Below the pieces are notes generated by a model, which was not told the origin of the DNA, did not search any database, and was given only the letters and a program-made list of their open reading frames with translations. From positions 1-64,000 of the forward strand of contig CAZTSI010000009.1 of NCBI GenBank assembly GCA_964616755.1: a DNA stretch of 64,000 nt, given 5' to 3'. Source of the DNA: CAYNFR01 sp964616755. Lineage in GTDB: Bacteria > Bacteroidota > Bacteroidia > Chitinophagales > Saprospiraceae. The first letter of the stretch is position 1, and every line of letters begins with the position of its first letter. The position numbers were made by a program, and so were the translations under genes. This document shows positions 8,217 to 16,970 of this stretch, one piece after another.

Positions 8217-9830
8217 TTAATTTCTTGGCTCATATTTTATTTCGATGAGCTCGCTAGTAGACAGATCTGTAGTGAGGAAAAAGTGTTGGACTTTACCTTT
8301 GCTGGCATAACGCACTCCTACAGTATTTGGTGGACGACCACCCGTATTATCGGCATGAATTAGGATAAAATTTTCTTTGCCCAACTCTAGGGTTAAGGCG
8401 ATTCTTTTAGTTTGTTTTTCTAAACATAAATTAGTAAACACCCACTCTCCGTTCACATTAATGGACACGCGATCACCGTCTATAATGAGATGATCATAAA
8501 TTTCAATTTCAACATAGCTCGAATCCGCGGTGATACTCTGCGAACGCTTTATCACTCGCGGTGATTCACGAATGGGGCTAGCATAAAGGATCAAGTCTTC
8601 TTCAGGTATGTTTACGGTACTTTTAGACGCGCCTGTTGAAGGGACTACTGGAACGAGGCTAGGCTCAATTGCAACCGGCGAGGTGGTCGGTGAGGTGGCC
8701 TTTTGAGAGAGTATAGGTTTGGGGGCATTAATGATCTGTTGTACAGAAAGCTCCCTGTCGATGTTAGGGTTTTTCAATGTTTCGAGTGGAATACGTTCTG
8801 GGTAGATTACCTTTAAGTAGTGAGGCTCCTCTACTAAAAAAAGTGTATTCCATCCATTTTTACTCATCATATCATTGATTAGATGGACGTAGCCTGTGCC
8901 ATATCGATTGATCTTGGTAAGCAAAACAACATTGTGATAATAATATCCCTTGCCTAAGACAGCGTATTCTTGGGGTACATTTTTATTTTCTAAATAATCG
9001 CGCAAACTCTTTTCTATCTCCATAATCCTCTGATAGGCACTTAGCATTGGAGCTCGATCCCTTTCATCTGATAAATTATCTATACAAACCTTTAGCCAAT
9101 TGGATTCTTTTTGAACTTTAGGTAATACGCGAAGGACACCACTTTGGTTGTTTTTGCGAATATGTCGTATGGCGGCCTTAACATCATAGTGCAACTCTAC
9201 CAATGCCGTATAAGCAGATTTACGATCTTCCTTCATTTCTATAGCATGATAAAAGGGCATCAAATCCTTTTCAAATTGATCGACATTGGTGTGCGCTTTT
9301 TCATAATAATCGATCGCGGTTTCGAGCTCTTTGTAAACCGTCTGTACTCCTCCTAGTTGGTCGATTTGATTGGTACGAATGATATCATCAATACTATTTC
9401 GATCTTGATTTATAAAGGTGTTGGTTTTGTTTAAGTCCTCGATAATCTTATACATTGACGGGGGCATACTTGTTTTGATTTCCTCCTTCATGATTTCTCT
9501 ATAGAGGACATTCGGGGATTGTGGGTAGAACCATTTTTCTTTATCCTCAAAAATATCCATCGGAAGATCAGCATTATTAAAGCCACTGAGATTATAGCTA
9601 GGCAAATCAATATACTTATTGACACTTTGATTATAGCCCTCATAGATGCGATGTGCCACCAACATGCCGTGCAAGGATTCGTTAATAAAAACTATTTGCT
9701 TATTGACATGATCGATTTGCTGCGCAGAAAACTGGGCTTGGAGCTTCTGATTTTGATACACTATCAAATAGAAACCGAGGAAGCTTAGCTTTAACATTGC
9801 AATGAAAATCCGATGAATGGTGACGGACAT
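8217..9830 (-). CDS. Secreted protein of unknown function with C-terminal beta domain, about 537 aa
   Basis: Not recognised as a named family. An N-terminal hydrophobic segment ending near QKLQAQF looks like a signal peptide, though the exact start (9842, 9830 or 9797) is unsure. Residues about 30-370 are helical and rich in charged residues. A Ser/Thr/Pro-rich linker follows at about 380-420. The last about 100 residues form a beta-type module with IIDGDRVSINVNGEWVFTN and NFILIHADNTGGRPPNTVGV; similar tail modules are frequent in secreted proteins of Saprospiria-like bacteria and may bind or scaffold at the cell surface. It is downstream of the OmpA-like gene on the same strand (about 26 bases) and probably cotranscribed with it. 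Confidence 0.6.
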   Translation of the reverse strand: MSVTIHRIFIAMLKLSFLGFYLIVYQNQKLQAQFSAQQIDHVNKQIVFINESLHGMLVAHRIYEGYNQSVNKYIDLPSYNLSGFNNADLPMDIFEDKEKWFYPQSPNVLYREIMKEEIKTSMPPSMYKIIEDLNKTNTFINQDRNSIDDIIRTNQIDQLGGVQTVYKELETAIDYYEKAHTNVDQFEKDLMPFYHAIEMKEDRKSAYTALVELHYDVKAAIRHIRKNNQSGVLRVLPKVQKESNWLKVCIDNLSDERDRAPMLSAYQRIMEIEKSLRDYLENKNVPQEYAVLGKGYYYHNVVLLTKINRYGTGYVHLINDMMSKNGWNTLFLVEEPHYLKVIYPERIPLETLKNPNIDRELSVQQIINAPKPILSQKATSPTTSPVAIEPSLVPVVPSTGASKSTVNIPEEDLILYASPIRESPRVIKRSQSITADSSYVEIEIYDHLIIDGDRVSINVNGEWVFTNLCLEKQTKRIALTLELGKENFILIHADNTGGRPPNTVGVRYASKGKVQHFFLTTDLSTSELIEIKYEPRN

Positions 9831-9856
9831 AATCTGGATCACATAGTATCCTCTAG

Positions 9857-11050
9857 CTAACTTAATGATAGTATTTTTATTTCGACCCGTTGATTTTTTT
9901 GTCTTGCCTGAAGATCAAACCGATCATTCCAAATGATTGGAAGTCGTTTGCCATACCCCTTAAATTGTACACGATTAGGAGATATGCCTTTGCGAATGAG
10001 GGTAAAGGCCACTGCCTTTGCCCTTTCGCTAGACAAGTTGTCGCAATAGCTTGCCTTGGGCACTGTGCTTGTATGACCACCTATCTCTATAATGACATCC
10101 TTGTTTGATTTTAAAAACTCATAGATTTCATCCAACGCCTGCATGGACTCATCTTTTATGACAGAGGAATCCGCCTGAAAATAAATACTATGTACCCTAA
10201 TGATTTGTCCTTCACGGAGAGGCTCGCTCAATTCTTTTAGTAGTTTTTCTCTTTTTACAGGGCTAGTATTAGCGGCTACCTCTACATTAGGTTCTTCTGT
10301 TCGCTGCTTTTGCGCTGGCACTGCATTTATGCGAGGCGTAGGGGTGTCTTTTCTAATAGCAGGTGAAGGTGCAATTACGGCCAACTGATCCTCTTCATTG
10401 CAAGCAATTTCTTTGATTGCACTAGCATTATCCAAAAGCACATGACCATTGTATGGAAACAAAACGGGCACTTCATAAAAGGCCTCTAGGGTTAAATAGC
10501 TCAAATTCTTTGCTGGCTCAAATTTAAATGTATAGAGCTGCCAGTCATTATTAGTTACTGTAGATGATTCGGCCAGAAGTTCCTGTTGACCACAAACACC
10601 CGTACCGCCCCATATGCGCAATACGGCAGGTCGATTATAATTTTCGGTTTTCATGGTCACTTTTGATCCGCTGATATAATACCGAGATCGAGCAAGATCA
10701 ATACTAAATTCGTAGCACTTACCATTTTCTACGGTCGTCTTCAATCGTTGTGAGACTGATTCCCAAGTATCGTTATCGCGTATCACCATACCCAGATATG
10801 TTTGACCATCAGATGCTGGATTGCGCACTTCCCAATAATCTACAGGGTGAATATCTGGAGGCGTCTCCCCCGGAAACATAAGTCGTCCGCAGTCGTACCA
10901 ACCCGCCACACCTATATCTAAATTGCCACTTCCGCCTTTGTGAGGAATATCCTCAAATGACGGATTTGTCAAAGAAATAAGTCGCTCCTGCCCATTCATA
11001 TGCATAGCCAAAGCGATCATAATAAAATTAAAAATTAAAGATGCCCTCAT
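9857..11050 (-). CDS. OmpA family protein with N-terminal jelly-roll-like domain
   Basis: About 397 residues from ATG 11050, the start that gives a good signal peptide (MRASLIFNFIMIALAMHMNGQ). Residues about 25-215 form a carbohydrate-binding or jelly-roll-like domain (FEDIPHKGGSGNLDIGVAGW, LEAFYEVPVLFPYNGHVLLDNA). A proline-rich linker leads to a C-terminal OmpA domain (about 290-395) with SIYFQADSSVIKDESMQALDE, IEIGGHTSTV and the peptidoglycan-binding NLSSERAKAVAFTLIRKG and RRVE-like (QRVEIKIL) pattern. It should anchor an envelope structure to murein. An alternative ATG at 11116 lies upstream but would put 22 non-signal residues first. Confidence 0.8.
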   Translation of the reverse strand: MRASLIFNFIMIALAMHMNGQERLISLTNPSFEDIPHKGGSGNLDIGVAGWYDCGRLMFPGETPPDIHPVDYWEVRNPASDGQTYLGMVIRDNDTWESVSQRLKTTVENGKCYEFSIDLARSRYYISGSKVTMKTENYNRPAVLRIWGGTGVCGQQELLAESSTVTNNDWQLYTFKFEPAKNLSYLTLEAFYEVPVLFPYNGHVLLDNASAIKEIACNEEDQLAVIAPSPAIRKDTPTPRINAVPAQKQRTEEPNVEVAANTSPVKREKLLKELSEPLREGQIIRVHSIYFQADSSVIKDESMQALDEIYEFLKSNKDVIIEIGGHTSTVPKASYCDNLSSERAKAVAFTLIRKGISPNRVQFKGYGKRLPIIWNDRFDLQARQKNQRVEIKILSLS

Positions 11051-11111
11051 AGTTTTCCTCAGAAGAAGGGTTAAATTAAAACACTCTAATGAAAAATACA
11101 ACCCATTAACG

Positions 11112-11130
11112 ATCAATTAACCCAATTGAT
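11112..11130. repeat. Short inverted repeat upstream of the OmpA-like gene
   Basis: ATCAATT and AATTGAT pair over 7 bases with a 5-base loop (AACCC). It lies in the region from which the OmpA-like gene is transcribed and could be a regulator-binding site or a leader hairpin. No regulator is known. Confidence 0.35.
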
Positions 11131-11139
11131 TGATATTCG

Positions 11140-11174
11140 CTATTCAAAAGACTAGTTTTTTGTTTTTTGAATAG
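11140..11174. repeat. 10-bp perfect inverted repeat in the ompA/nadA intergenic region
   Basis: CTATTCAAAA (11140-11149) and TTTTGAATAG (11165-11174) are perfect reverse complements around a 15-base T-rich loop. It sits between the divergent OmpA-like and nadA genes. It may be an operator or a stem in a leader; there is no T-run after the stem that would make it a convincing terminator in either direction. Confidence 0.45.
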
Positions 11175-11272
11175 AAAATATTCCTCCGAATAATCAGACT
11201 ACACTGGTGTTAATATATTGGCTATATGACCTTCTTCAGAGCAATGAGGTATGGTATGATCAACAAATAACC

Positions 11273-11280
11273 TATTTTTG
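11273..11280 (+). promoter_or_regulatory. Possible nadA -7 box, TATTTTTG
   Basis: TATTTTTG matches the Bacteroidota -7 consensus TANNTTTG about 75 bases before nadA. A clear TTTG box 19-21 bases upstream is not present, so the call is weak. Confidence 0.3.
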
Positions 11281-11355
11281 ATGACCAAGGATAACAAACT
11301 TTATTCGATGTATACTCGTTGAAGTTCTCAATAATACAATACTGATAAAAATCAA

Positions 11356-12369
11356 ATGATCACAACAAACGAATTAGCTCAAGCACAACAAACTTTACGA
11401 AGAAGAGGATTTCTGTCTATAGATCTGGATCCAACAATTGATTTGGTTGAAGAAATACTTCGCTTGAAACGCGAAAAAAATGCGATCATATTGGCGCATT
11501 ATTATCAGGAATCTGAGATACAAGATGTAGCCGATTATATTGGTGATAGTTTAGGCCTAGCTCAACAAGCCTCGAAGACGCCAGCTGATATCATCGTTTT
11601 TGCTGGTGTGCATTTTATGGCGGAAACAGCCAAGATGCTTAATCCGCACAAAAAGGTATTGTTGCCCGACCTTAAGGCTGGTTGCTCATTAGCGGATTCT
11701 TGTCCGCCAGCGCTCTTTAAAAAGTTTAAAGAAAAATACCCTGACCATATTGTCGTCAGCTATATCAATTGTACAGCGGAGCTCAAAACGATGACAGATA
11801 TTTGTTGTACCTCGTCAAATGCCGTGGCGGTGATTAATAGTGTTCCTGCAGAGCAAGGAATCATATTTGCCCCAGACAAAAATTTAGGGGCATATCTACA
11901 AAAAATGACAGGCCGCGATTTGGTTTTGTGGAATGGCGCGTGTATGGTGCACGAGATTTTTTCGCATGAAAAGATCACAAAGCTAATGTCACGTCACCCG
12001 GAGGCAAAGCTCATTGCCCACCCCGAATGCGAAGAGCCTGTGCTTGCGTTGGCCGATTTTATAGGCAGTACGAGCCAATTGCTTAAGTTTACACAGACGG
12101 ACAACTCACAATCGTTTATCGTAGCGACTGAATCGGGTATCATCCATCAGATGGAACTAAAATCTCCCAAGAAGACATTTATTCCCGCGCCACCCAACAA
12201 TACTTGCGCCTGCAATGACTGTCCGCATATGAAACGTAATACCATGGAAAAACTTTACCTCTGCATGGAGTATGAGCTGCCTGAAATCATTATGGAAGAT
12301 TGGGTTATTGAAAAGGGGGTCGCTTGTATTGATCGAATGTTAGAGATCTCTGCAAAAGCTGGCATCTAA
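11356..12369 (+). CDS. nadA: Quinolinate synthase NadA
   Basis: A 337-residue protein that condenses iminoaspartate with dihydroxyacetone phosphate to quinolinate, the first ring of de novo NAD synthesis, using an oxygen-sensitive [4Fe-4S] cluster. Supporting features are AHYYQESEIQDVADYIGDSL, the ligand cysteines at about 110 (DLKAGCSLADSC), 196 (WNGACMVHE) and 284-289 (NNTCACNDC), plus AHPECE and VATESGIIHQM. Length is normal. The sulfotransferase gene starts five bases after the stop, so the two form an operon. nadD of the same pathway is 5 kb away; nadB and nadC are not in the window. Confidence 0.95.
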   Translation: MITTNELAQAQQTLRRRGFLSIDLDPTIDLVEEILRLKREKNAIILAHYYQESEIQDVADYIGDSLGLAQQASKTPADIIVFAGVHFMAETAKMLNPHKKVLLPDLKAGCSLADSCPPALFKKFKEKYPDHIVVSYINCTAELKTMTDICCTSSNAVAVINSVPAEQGIIFAPDKNLGAYLQKMTGRDLVLWNGACMVHEIFSHEKITKLMSRHPEAKLIAHPECEEPVLALADFIGSTSQLLKFTQTDNSQSFIVATESGIIHQMELKSPKKTFIPAPPNNTCACNDCPHMKRNTMEKLYLCMEYELPEIIMEDWVIEKGVACIDRMLEISAKAGI

Positions 12370-12373
12370 ACCC

Positions 12374-13297
12374 GTGAGGCAAAAGCCAATTATTATTGCG
12401 GGGTTCGGGCGTTCGGGGACTACCTGGCTTTCAGATATTATTTCTAAGTCGCTAGGGGGATTGATCTTATTCGAGCCTTGTCACCCTTCTATTGCTGAGA
12501 GATCGCTAGAATGGAGCTATCGCGAGGAATTGAGTGCCAACGAATCTCTCCGCTTCAGAGAATTTATAGCTTCAGTGTTAATGGGAAAACATCAAAATCC
12601 ATGGCTCTTGCGCAATCACTTAGGACATGATCCGCTCAGTTTTGAACCATCGTTTATTGATAGCCTCTGGGCCAATTGCACCATCGCGGGCTATAAAACG
12701 ATCCGTTGGAATCACTTATTAGAAAACCAAGTCAAGTTTCTTGATGCCGATCTGCTCTATATTATCAGACATCCTTTGGCGGTCTTAGCTTCACAACGGC
12801 GCAGAACACGATTTTGGGAGGAGTATGGTTGGAAAGCGCATGAGCAGATGATCAAAGATCGCGTTTTTCACTCAAGCCATGTCCCTATTGAGCTAAAAGA
12901 GTCAGCAATAGCGAGTATTGGGGATCCGCTAAGCACCATTTGTTGGTTTTGGGCTCTTTCGCAATGTATTGCCCTTCATCAACTTGAATCCATGGCTAGG
13001 TCACCTATCTTTTATGAAGCATTGTATGTTTCGCCATTTGATGAGGCAAAAAAAATCTTATCCTCTATAGGAGTCGATAATACGTCCCTACATCCGAGCT
13101 ATTTGTTTACCCCTTCGATGCAGACGTTAAAAACCTTGCACGGTCATAAAGAATGGTCTGTGAGCGAATTTCCCTCATTCTTTTGGTCTAGTACACTGAC
13201 CAACACCGACATTGAAAAGATATATGATATATTGCAAAAAGTAGGCAAGCTTATGCCCCGCTTCCTTAGAATGATGAACCAGGGCAATTATTGGTGA
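12374..13297 (+). CDS. Sulfotransferase family protein
   Basis: A 307-residue protein with a GTG start five bases after nadA. The N-terminal AGFGRSGTTWLSDIISKSL is the PAPS 5'-phosphosulfate-binding loop of the sulfotransferase P-loop-like fold. LLYIIRHPLAVLASQRRR is the 3'-phosphate-binding region with the conserved Arg and Ser. The acceptor is unknown; similar bacterial proteins sulfate polysaccharide, lipid or cell-surface glycan. The pairing with nadA may be chance. Its stop is followed after about 15 bases by a bidirectional hairpin (13325-13366). Confidence 0.75.
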   Translation: MRQKPIIIAGFGRSGTTWLSDIISKSLGGLILFEPCHPSIAERSLEWSYREELSANESLRFREFIASVLMGKHQNPWLLRNHLGHDPLSFEPSFIDSLWANCTIAGYKTIRWNHLLENQVKFLDADLLYIIRHPLAVLASQRRRTRFWEEYGWKAHEQMIKDRVFHSSHVPIELKESAIASIGDPLSTICWFWALSQCIALHQLESMARSPIFYEALYVSPFDEAKKILSSIGVDNTSLHPSYLFTPSMQTLKTLHGHKEWSVSEFPSFFWSSTLTNTDIEKIYDILQKVGKLMPRFLRMMNQGNYW

Positions 13298-13313
13298 TAA
13301 TGAAACATTAAAG

Positions 13314-13366
13314 ACAAAAAAAAACTCCAAACATCTTGCCTTAATAATAGTGCATTTTGTTTGGAG
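13314..13366 (-). terminator. Rho-independent terminator for the minus-strand RNA (partly bidirectional)
   Basis: CTCCAAAC (13325-13332) and GTTTGGAG (13359-13366) form an 8-bp perfect stem with a 26-base loop. Read on the minus strand it is followed by nine T residues (complement of the A-run 13316-13324), a strong intrinsic terminator. It begins 17 bases after the 3' end of the tRNA-like fold. On the plus strand the stem is followed by GCCCTTTTT, so it may also stop transcription from nadA and the sulfotransferase. Confidence 0.75.
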
Positions 13367-13383
13367 CCCTTTTTCATAATAAG

Positions 13384-13539
13384 CTGTGAGAGAAGGATTC
13401 GAACCTCCACAAGGAACTTAGCCTCAGGACAAAGTATTCTGCCGAAGCAGAATGATTGTGGTCAACCCCTATCCTGTGTTTATCGTTTTCCCTTACCCCC
13501 GAGACAAGAGGGCATGGCTACCTTTTTCATCACCTCACA
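13384..13539 (-). ncRNA. Structured RNA with tRNA-like ends and a very long variable region, about 156 nt
   Basis: On the minus strand TGTGAGG (13539-13533) pairs over 7 bp with TCTCACA (13391-13385), giving an acceptor-like stem with discriminator G 13384 and no encoded CCA. A canonical T arm follows the tRNA pattern: GGAGG, loop TTCGAAT, CCTTC (13408-13392). At the 5' side, T8-G9 is followed by a 3-bp D-like stem ATG/CAT around an A-rich loop with GG, then a 5-bp stem CCCTC/GGGGG (13512-13496) with 7-base loop TTGTCTC, i.e. anticodon-like GTC after U33. About 87 nt then replace the variable region; they contain a 7-bp hairpin capped by UUCG (13436-13453) and an 8-bp stem 13467-13474 with 13427-13434. 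It is not tmRNA, SRP RNA or RNase P RNA by their known motifs. No such tRNA class is known to me, so function is open. Confidence 0.55.
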
Positions 13540-13574
13540 ATATTGTTATGTAATCTTTCCATTAAAAGACAATA

Positions 13575-13582
13575 CAAATATA
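13575..13582 (-). promoter_or_regulatory. Promoter of the tRNA-like RNA, -7 box TATATTTG
   Basis: On the minus strand TATATTTG is a perfect match to the Bacteroidota TANNTTTG -7 consensus. An ATTG sequence lies 21 bases upstream (13604-13607), close to the TTTG -33 box. The predicted start, near 13569, is about 30 bases before the first base of the tRNA-like acceptor stem. Confidence 0.55.
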
Positions 13583-13637
13583 GCCGACTAAGATTTTATA
13601 ATACAATATTTTTAACAAAATTATACTATATTTAGAA

Positions 13638-13670
13638 TTTATTCACGAATATCACCAATTGGTGAATAAA
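13638..13670. repeat. Nested palindromes TTTATTCAC...GTGAATAAA and CACCAATTGGTG
   Basis: TTTATTCAC (13638-13646) pairs with GTGAATAAA (13662-13670). The 12-base palindrome CACCAATTGGTG (13653-13664) overlaps the right arm, so the two structures compete. The site lies upstream of the tRNA-like RNA promoter and downstream of the DUF6089 gene. It could be an operator for the RNA or a leader/trailer hairpin. Confidence 0.4.
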
Positions 13671-13804
13671 ATTTAACCCTGTCATCAAAGGGCATCTACT
13701 TTTTGGAAGTTTTTTAATCTCTTAAGGACTTAAAATACTATTTGCCTACATCTGTTTAATAAGCAAGCCCATAAATTAGCTAAGCCCTCGATAAAAGTAG
13801 AAGT

Positions 13805-14617
13805 TTAGTTTCTTCTTTTCAAAAACTTAGGGCAATCCAATTGGCCAAAATATCGCATCAACCCTATTTCGAATAAAACGTAGGTATCATTATTCTTGCT
13901 GTTGCCTCGTTGACGGCCTGCATCGCCAATACCTGGAACTATTGCGGGGTTGCTGAGCCTCAATGCGCTCAGCCCCCGAACGGCACTAAGCTCCATTGGG
14001 TCGGGATAGACCGTACTCACATCATCTAAATAATCGGTGTTTGCATTTCTGATGCCTAGCTCAACATTTATTGACCAGTCGTAATTGAGTGCCCATTTTA
14101 AGCCGATACCATACGTGTATGCCCAGTTAAAACGACCATATTCTGCGCCTAGCGCCTGACCTTCTGTGCCAAAATCACGCAAATTGACTCTATTACCTTC
14201 TAATGTTGTCTGTGGATTGTATGAAAAAATTGAAAAGCCTCCTAGAAGGTAGGGGGTGAAAAAATAATCCTTGCTCCCATGTTTGAACGACAAAAAATTG
14301 AACTCCAGTTGATTTGTCCAGTCGTAGTTTATGCTAGTAAATTGGAGGTTTCTATTGCGTTCAAAAGAATTAGGAGAGTCATTGTCGTTTGCTCGCAAGC
14401 TAAAGCGATTAATTGACGACTTGACGGCAATTCGGTCGTCAAAGTTATATCTTAAGGCTATACCCATAGCGGGGGATATATCGGTAAGTTTTAGCTCTGT
14501 TTGTAGATCACCAAAATATTCACTTACGCCGATCCAACCACCGAGCTCAAAACCACGTTGGCTATATATTGCATTTGTTACAAGCAACAAGAGTATGATG
14601 GGAACCTTATTGTACAT
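13805..14617 (-). CDS. Outer-membrane beta-barrel protein, DUF6089 type (PorG-like)
   Basis: A 270-residue protein with a signal peptide (MYNKVPIILLLLVTNAIYSQ) and alternating beta-strand pattern to a terminal aromatic strand region. The FELGGWIGVSEYFGDLQTE start and GIALRYNFDDRIAVKSSIN, NRNLQFTSINYDWTNQLEFN segments match the DUF6089 outer-membrane family. Proteins of this type include the PorG component of type IX secretion; whether this copy is PorG cannot be settled from sequence alone. It follows porZ by 37 bases on the same strand, which favours an envelope or secretion role. Confidence 0.75.
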   Translation of the reverse strand: MYNKVPIILLLLVTNAIYSQRGFELGGWIGVSEYFGDLQTELKLTDISPAMGIALRYNFDDRIAVKSSINRFSLRANDNDSPNSFERNRNLQFTSINYDWTNQLEFNFLSFKHGSKDYFFTPYLLGGFSIFSYNPQTTLEGNRVNLRDFGTEGQALGAEYGRFNWAYTYGIGLKWALNYDWSINVELGIRNANTDYLDDVSTVYPDPMELSAVRGLSALRLSNPAIVPGIGDAGRQRGNSKNNDTYVLFEIGLMRYFGQLDCPKFLKRRN

Positions 14618-14654
14618 AAATCTTTGTATAAACGCCTCTTAAAGAAGCTTAGTA

Positions 14655-16970
14655 CTATCTTAAAACCATGATTTTGGTTACAAAACTATCTGGGCCATCA
14701 AAAATATTGCCACCAGAAGAAAAGACTAGATAGACTCCAGAAGAAATTCTGCGCCCCTTGGCATCTCTACCGTCCCATACGGCTTGGCCACCCAATGCCT
14801 GTAATTCTGTTACGAGCAGTCCGTCAATATCAGTTATCTTGACGATGGCGTCTTCCACTAAACCTATAATTCCTATATCTCCAGTATAATTGGGTGGCAC
14901 AGGATTAGGATAGGCGTAGACTACATCCTTTTTATGAACAGACTCCCCTTTGGTAGCACCTGTATTGTAGCTCATCAAGCCCTTGTTCGTGCCTATCCAC
15001 ATAATACCTGATACCTGATCATAGGCGAGGGCGCTGATTTCGTTATCATGGAGCGGGCTGTTGGTGTTAGTAAAGTGGACTATTTGTTCTTCACCTGACG
15101 GGGATTGGACATAAACTCCGGTTTTGGTGCCAAACCATTTGCGGTCAGCGCCATCAATGGCGATTGCACGAATTTCTTGGTCAGCTAATAGCCTTGCAGG
15201 AATTCCATCTTGGACAACAATACGCTGCACTCCGGTGCATTCCTCCGAAAACACTTGTTCACCACAATCAAAAATATAAGGCCCATTATTCGTCCCGATC
15301 CATACTGCTCCTTGGCGATCGACAGCCATACTTAGCATTTGATCGGCTTCGAGGATGCTATTTGATCGATTTATGATCCTTTGGCGGTCATCGGATTGAT
15401 TCTGTATATTTTCTCCGTTGTCGTAAACGAGCACTCCTGGCGTAGATCCCGCTTGCAACATCCATTTAAATCCTAAAGGGTCAATCATGAGTTTAGTCAC
15501 TGTTGTGGCGCCGCTAGTAGTAAAATCGAACCATTGCCCATCTTCCGTTTTTACGTGTAACGCACGTATTGCACCATATGTAGATACCCAAAGATTGTTG
15601 TCTTTATCAAACTGCATGCCTGTTACCCTTTCTCTGGCTTCATCACCAATTGCTCCCCTTAAAGTGCTATTTTCCTTATTATATAATATGTATTCTTGTA
15701 TTGACCAATCATATGCTAGCAATCCAGCCCAATAACTTCCGATATAGAGTTGTGATCGTGTGGGATGAAAACTTACTCTGTATGGACTAAGGATATCAAG
15801 CTCTCTTATCGCAGAGTTTGTGTTTTCATTAAAATTAAACCATTGACGATCGCTCCGCAGATAAAAGCCATCACGTCCAAACAGGTACTGAAAATTATCA
15901 GAGACACCACCACTTGCGACGGCTACCACCGCATCTCGCACAACAATATCACTAGCAGTATGAGCATATGGAGATAAAACACGAAGTTCTTGACAAGCAG
16001 AAAAAGGCCCCTCTGAATATCTTAATCCACCTCCTAGATCTGCATACCACACTTGTCCACTTGGCGCCATTGCTAATCCTTGGGGTATGCCCACACAATT
16101 TGCGCTAGACCGACCTTGAACACCTTGTATATCTAGATAAACGACCTCTCCAGAAAATTGCCCGCGTCTTTGCACGCCAGTAGCTAACAAATCTTGAGCG
16201 ACGTCTATATAGGTGATTTGAACACTTTCTTCAGCTTGGTATACAAGCGTTACTTCATTTTGATTATCTAGAGTATACACGGCATTTATCGTGGCAAAAA
16301 AGAGTTGACCATTCCAATTAATGATATCGATAATAGTTAACCCTGCCACATCACTAAGCTCCAACCATTGATTAAAATCTGCCGAATTAATTGAAGGATT
16401 TAATGTTATAAAATAAAGTCCTTCCTCTGTTGCGGCATATAGGGTCGAGCCAATGAGTGAGGTGGCATTTATTTTTGTCGGACTGATGATGGTATTCTTA
16501 AATAAATATGTTTCTGCGTCTAGCTCGACTAGCCCAAAGTCCATGGATAAAATGAGCAAATCTGATCGAGCAGGATTTATATGGTTAATTCTCTTTGATC
16601 CCGTAAAGCTAGTATTTCGCGCTATCGTTGGAATATTGATGATTTCTGCGCCTTTGACAAAGTCTAGATTGCCGTTGTCGTAGGCTACTACAAGCTGGTC
16701 GTTAAATCCGTCATATGCGATACGCTCTATGCCAGTATCTGATAGACCTTCTACTGTACTAAGCGTCTTAATAGATTGATCGTTTTTATCAATACTAACA
16801 ATACTCCATGGGGTAGCATAAATAATCTTGGTGGGACTTTGGCTTACTTGCACTCCTTGCTGATAGGGCAAATGGCTTTGCCATTGGCCAATGGCCAATT
16901 CATTTTGAGCCGTAATGACATGCGAAATGTACATTCCAACTATCACGTAGAAATAGCGATTCGAACGCAT
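14655..16970 (-). CDS. porZ: Type IX secretion system component PorZ
   Basis: A 771-residue protein, close to the length of P. gingivalis PorZ. The N terminus has a signal peptide followed by the family opening IGQWQSHLPYQQGVQVSQSP, then two beta-propeller blocks of the two-component-regulator propeller type (repeats such as VEGLSDTGIERIAYDG, DKNNLWVSTYGAIRALHV, AVWIGTNNGPYIFD). The C-terminal domain has AYPNPVPPNYTGDIGI and ends VTKIMVLR, a type-A sorting signal. PorZ sits at the cell surface as part of the attachment complex that transfers cargo to A-LPS. The start ATG overlaps the nadD stop by one base (TAATG). GldD, GldE and PorZ together show that the organism has type IX secretion. Confidence 0.9.
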   Translation of the reverse strand: MRSNRYFYVIVGMYISHVITAQNELAIGQWQSHLPYQQGVQVSQSPTKIIYATPWSIVSIDKNDQSIKTLSTVEGLSDTGIERIAYDGFNDQLVVAYDNGNLDFVKGAEIINIPTIARNTSFTGSKRINHINPARSDLLILSMDFGLVELDAETYLFKNTIISPTKINATSLIGSTLYAATEEGLYFITLNPSINSADFNQWLELSDVAGLTIIDIINWNGQLFFATINAVYTLDNQNEVTLVYQAEESVQITYIDVAQDLLATGVQRRGQFSGEVVYLDIQGVQGRSSANCVGIPQGLAMAPSGQVWYADLGGGLRYSEGPFSACQELRVLSPYAHTASDIVVRDAVVAVASGGVSDNFQYLFGRDGFYLRSDRQWFNFNENTNSAIRELDILSPYRVSFHPTRSQLYIGSYWAGLLAYDWSIQEYILYNKENSTLRGAIGDEARERVTGMQFDKDNNLWVSTYGAIRALHVKTEDGQWFDFTTSGATTVTKLMIDPLGFKWMLQAGSTPGVLVYDNGENIQNQSDDRQRIINRSNSILEADQMLSMAVDRQGAVWIGTNNGPYIFDCGEQVFSEECTGVQRIVVQDGIPARLLADQEIRAIAIDGADRKWFGTKTGVYVQSPSGEEQIVHFTNTNSPLHDNEISALAYDQVSGIMWIGTNKGLMSYNTGATKGESVHKKDVVYAYPNPVPPNYTGDIGIIGLVEDAIVKITDIDGLLVTELQALGGQAVWDGRDAKGRRISSGVYLVFSSGGNIFDGPDSFVTKIMVLR

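Noticed and set aside
13384..13539. tmRNA, RNase P RNA or SRP RNA
   Set aside because: The length is too short for tmRNA and the tag ORF is absent; the GAGGAAAGTCC motif of RNase P and the GGAAGCAGC motif of SRP RNA are not present.
13361..13591. A 76-codon plus-strand ORF over the tRNA-like RNA
   Set aside because: The reading CERRIRTSTRN is the typical spurious translation of tRNA-like antisense sequence; the RNA structure explains the conservation better than a protein.
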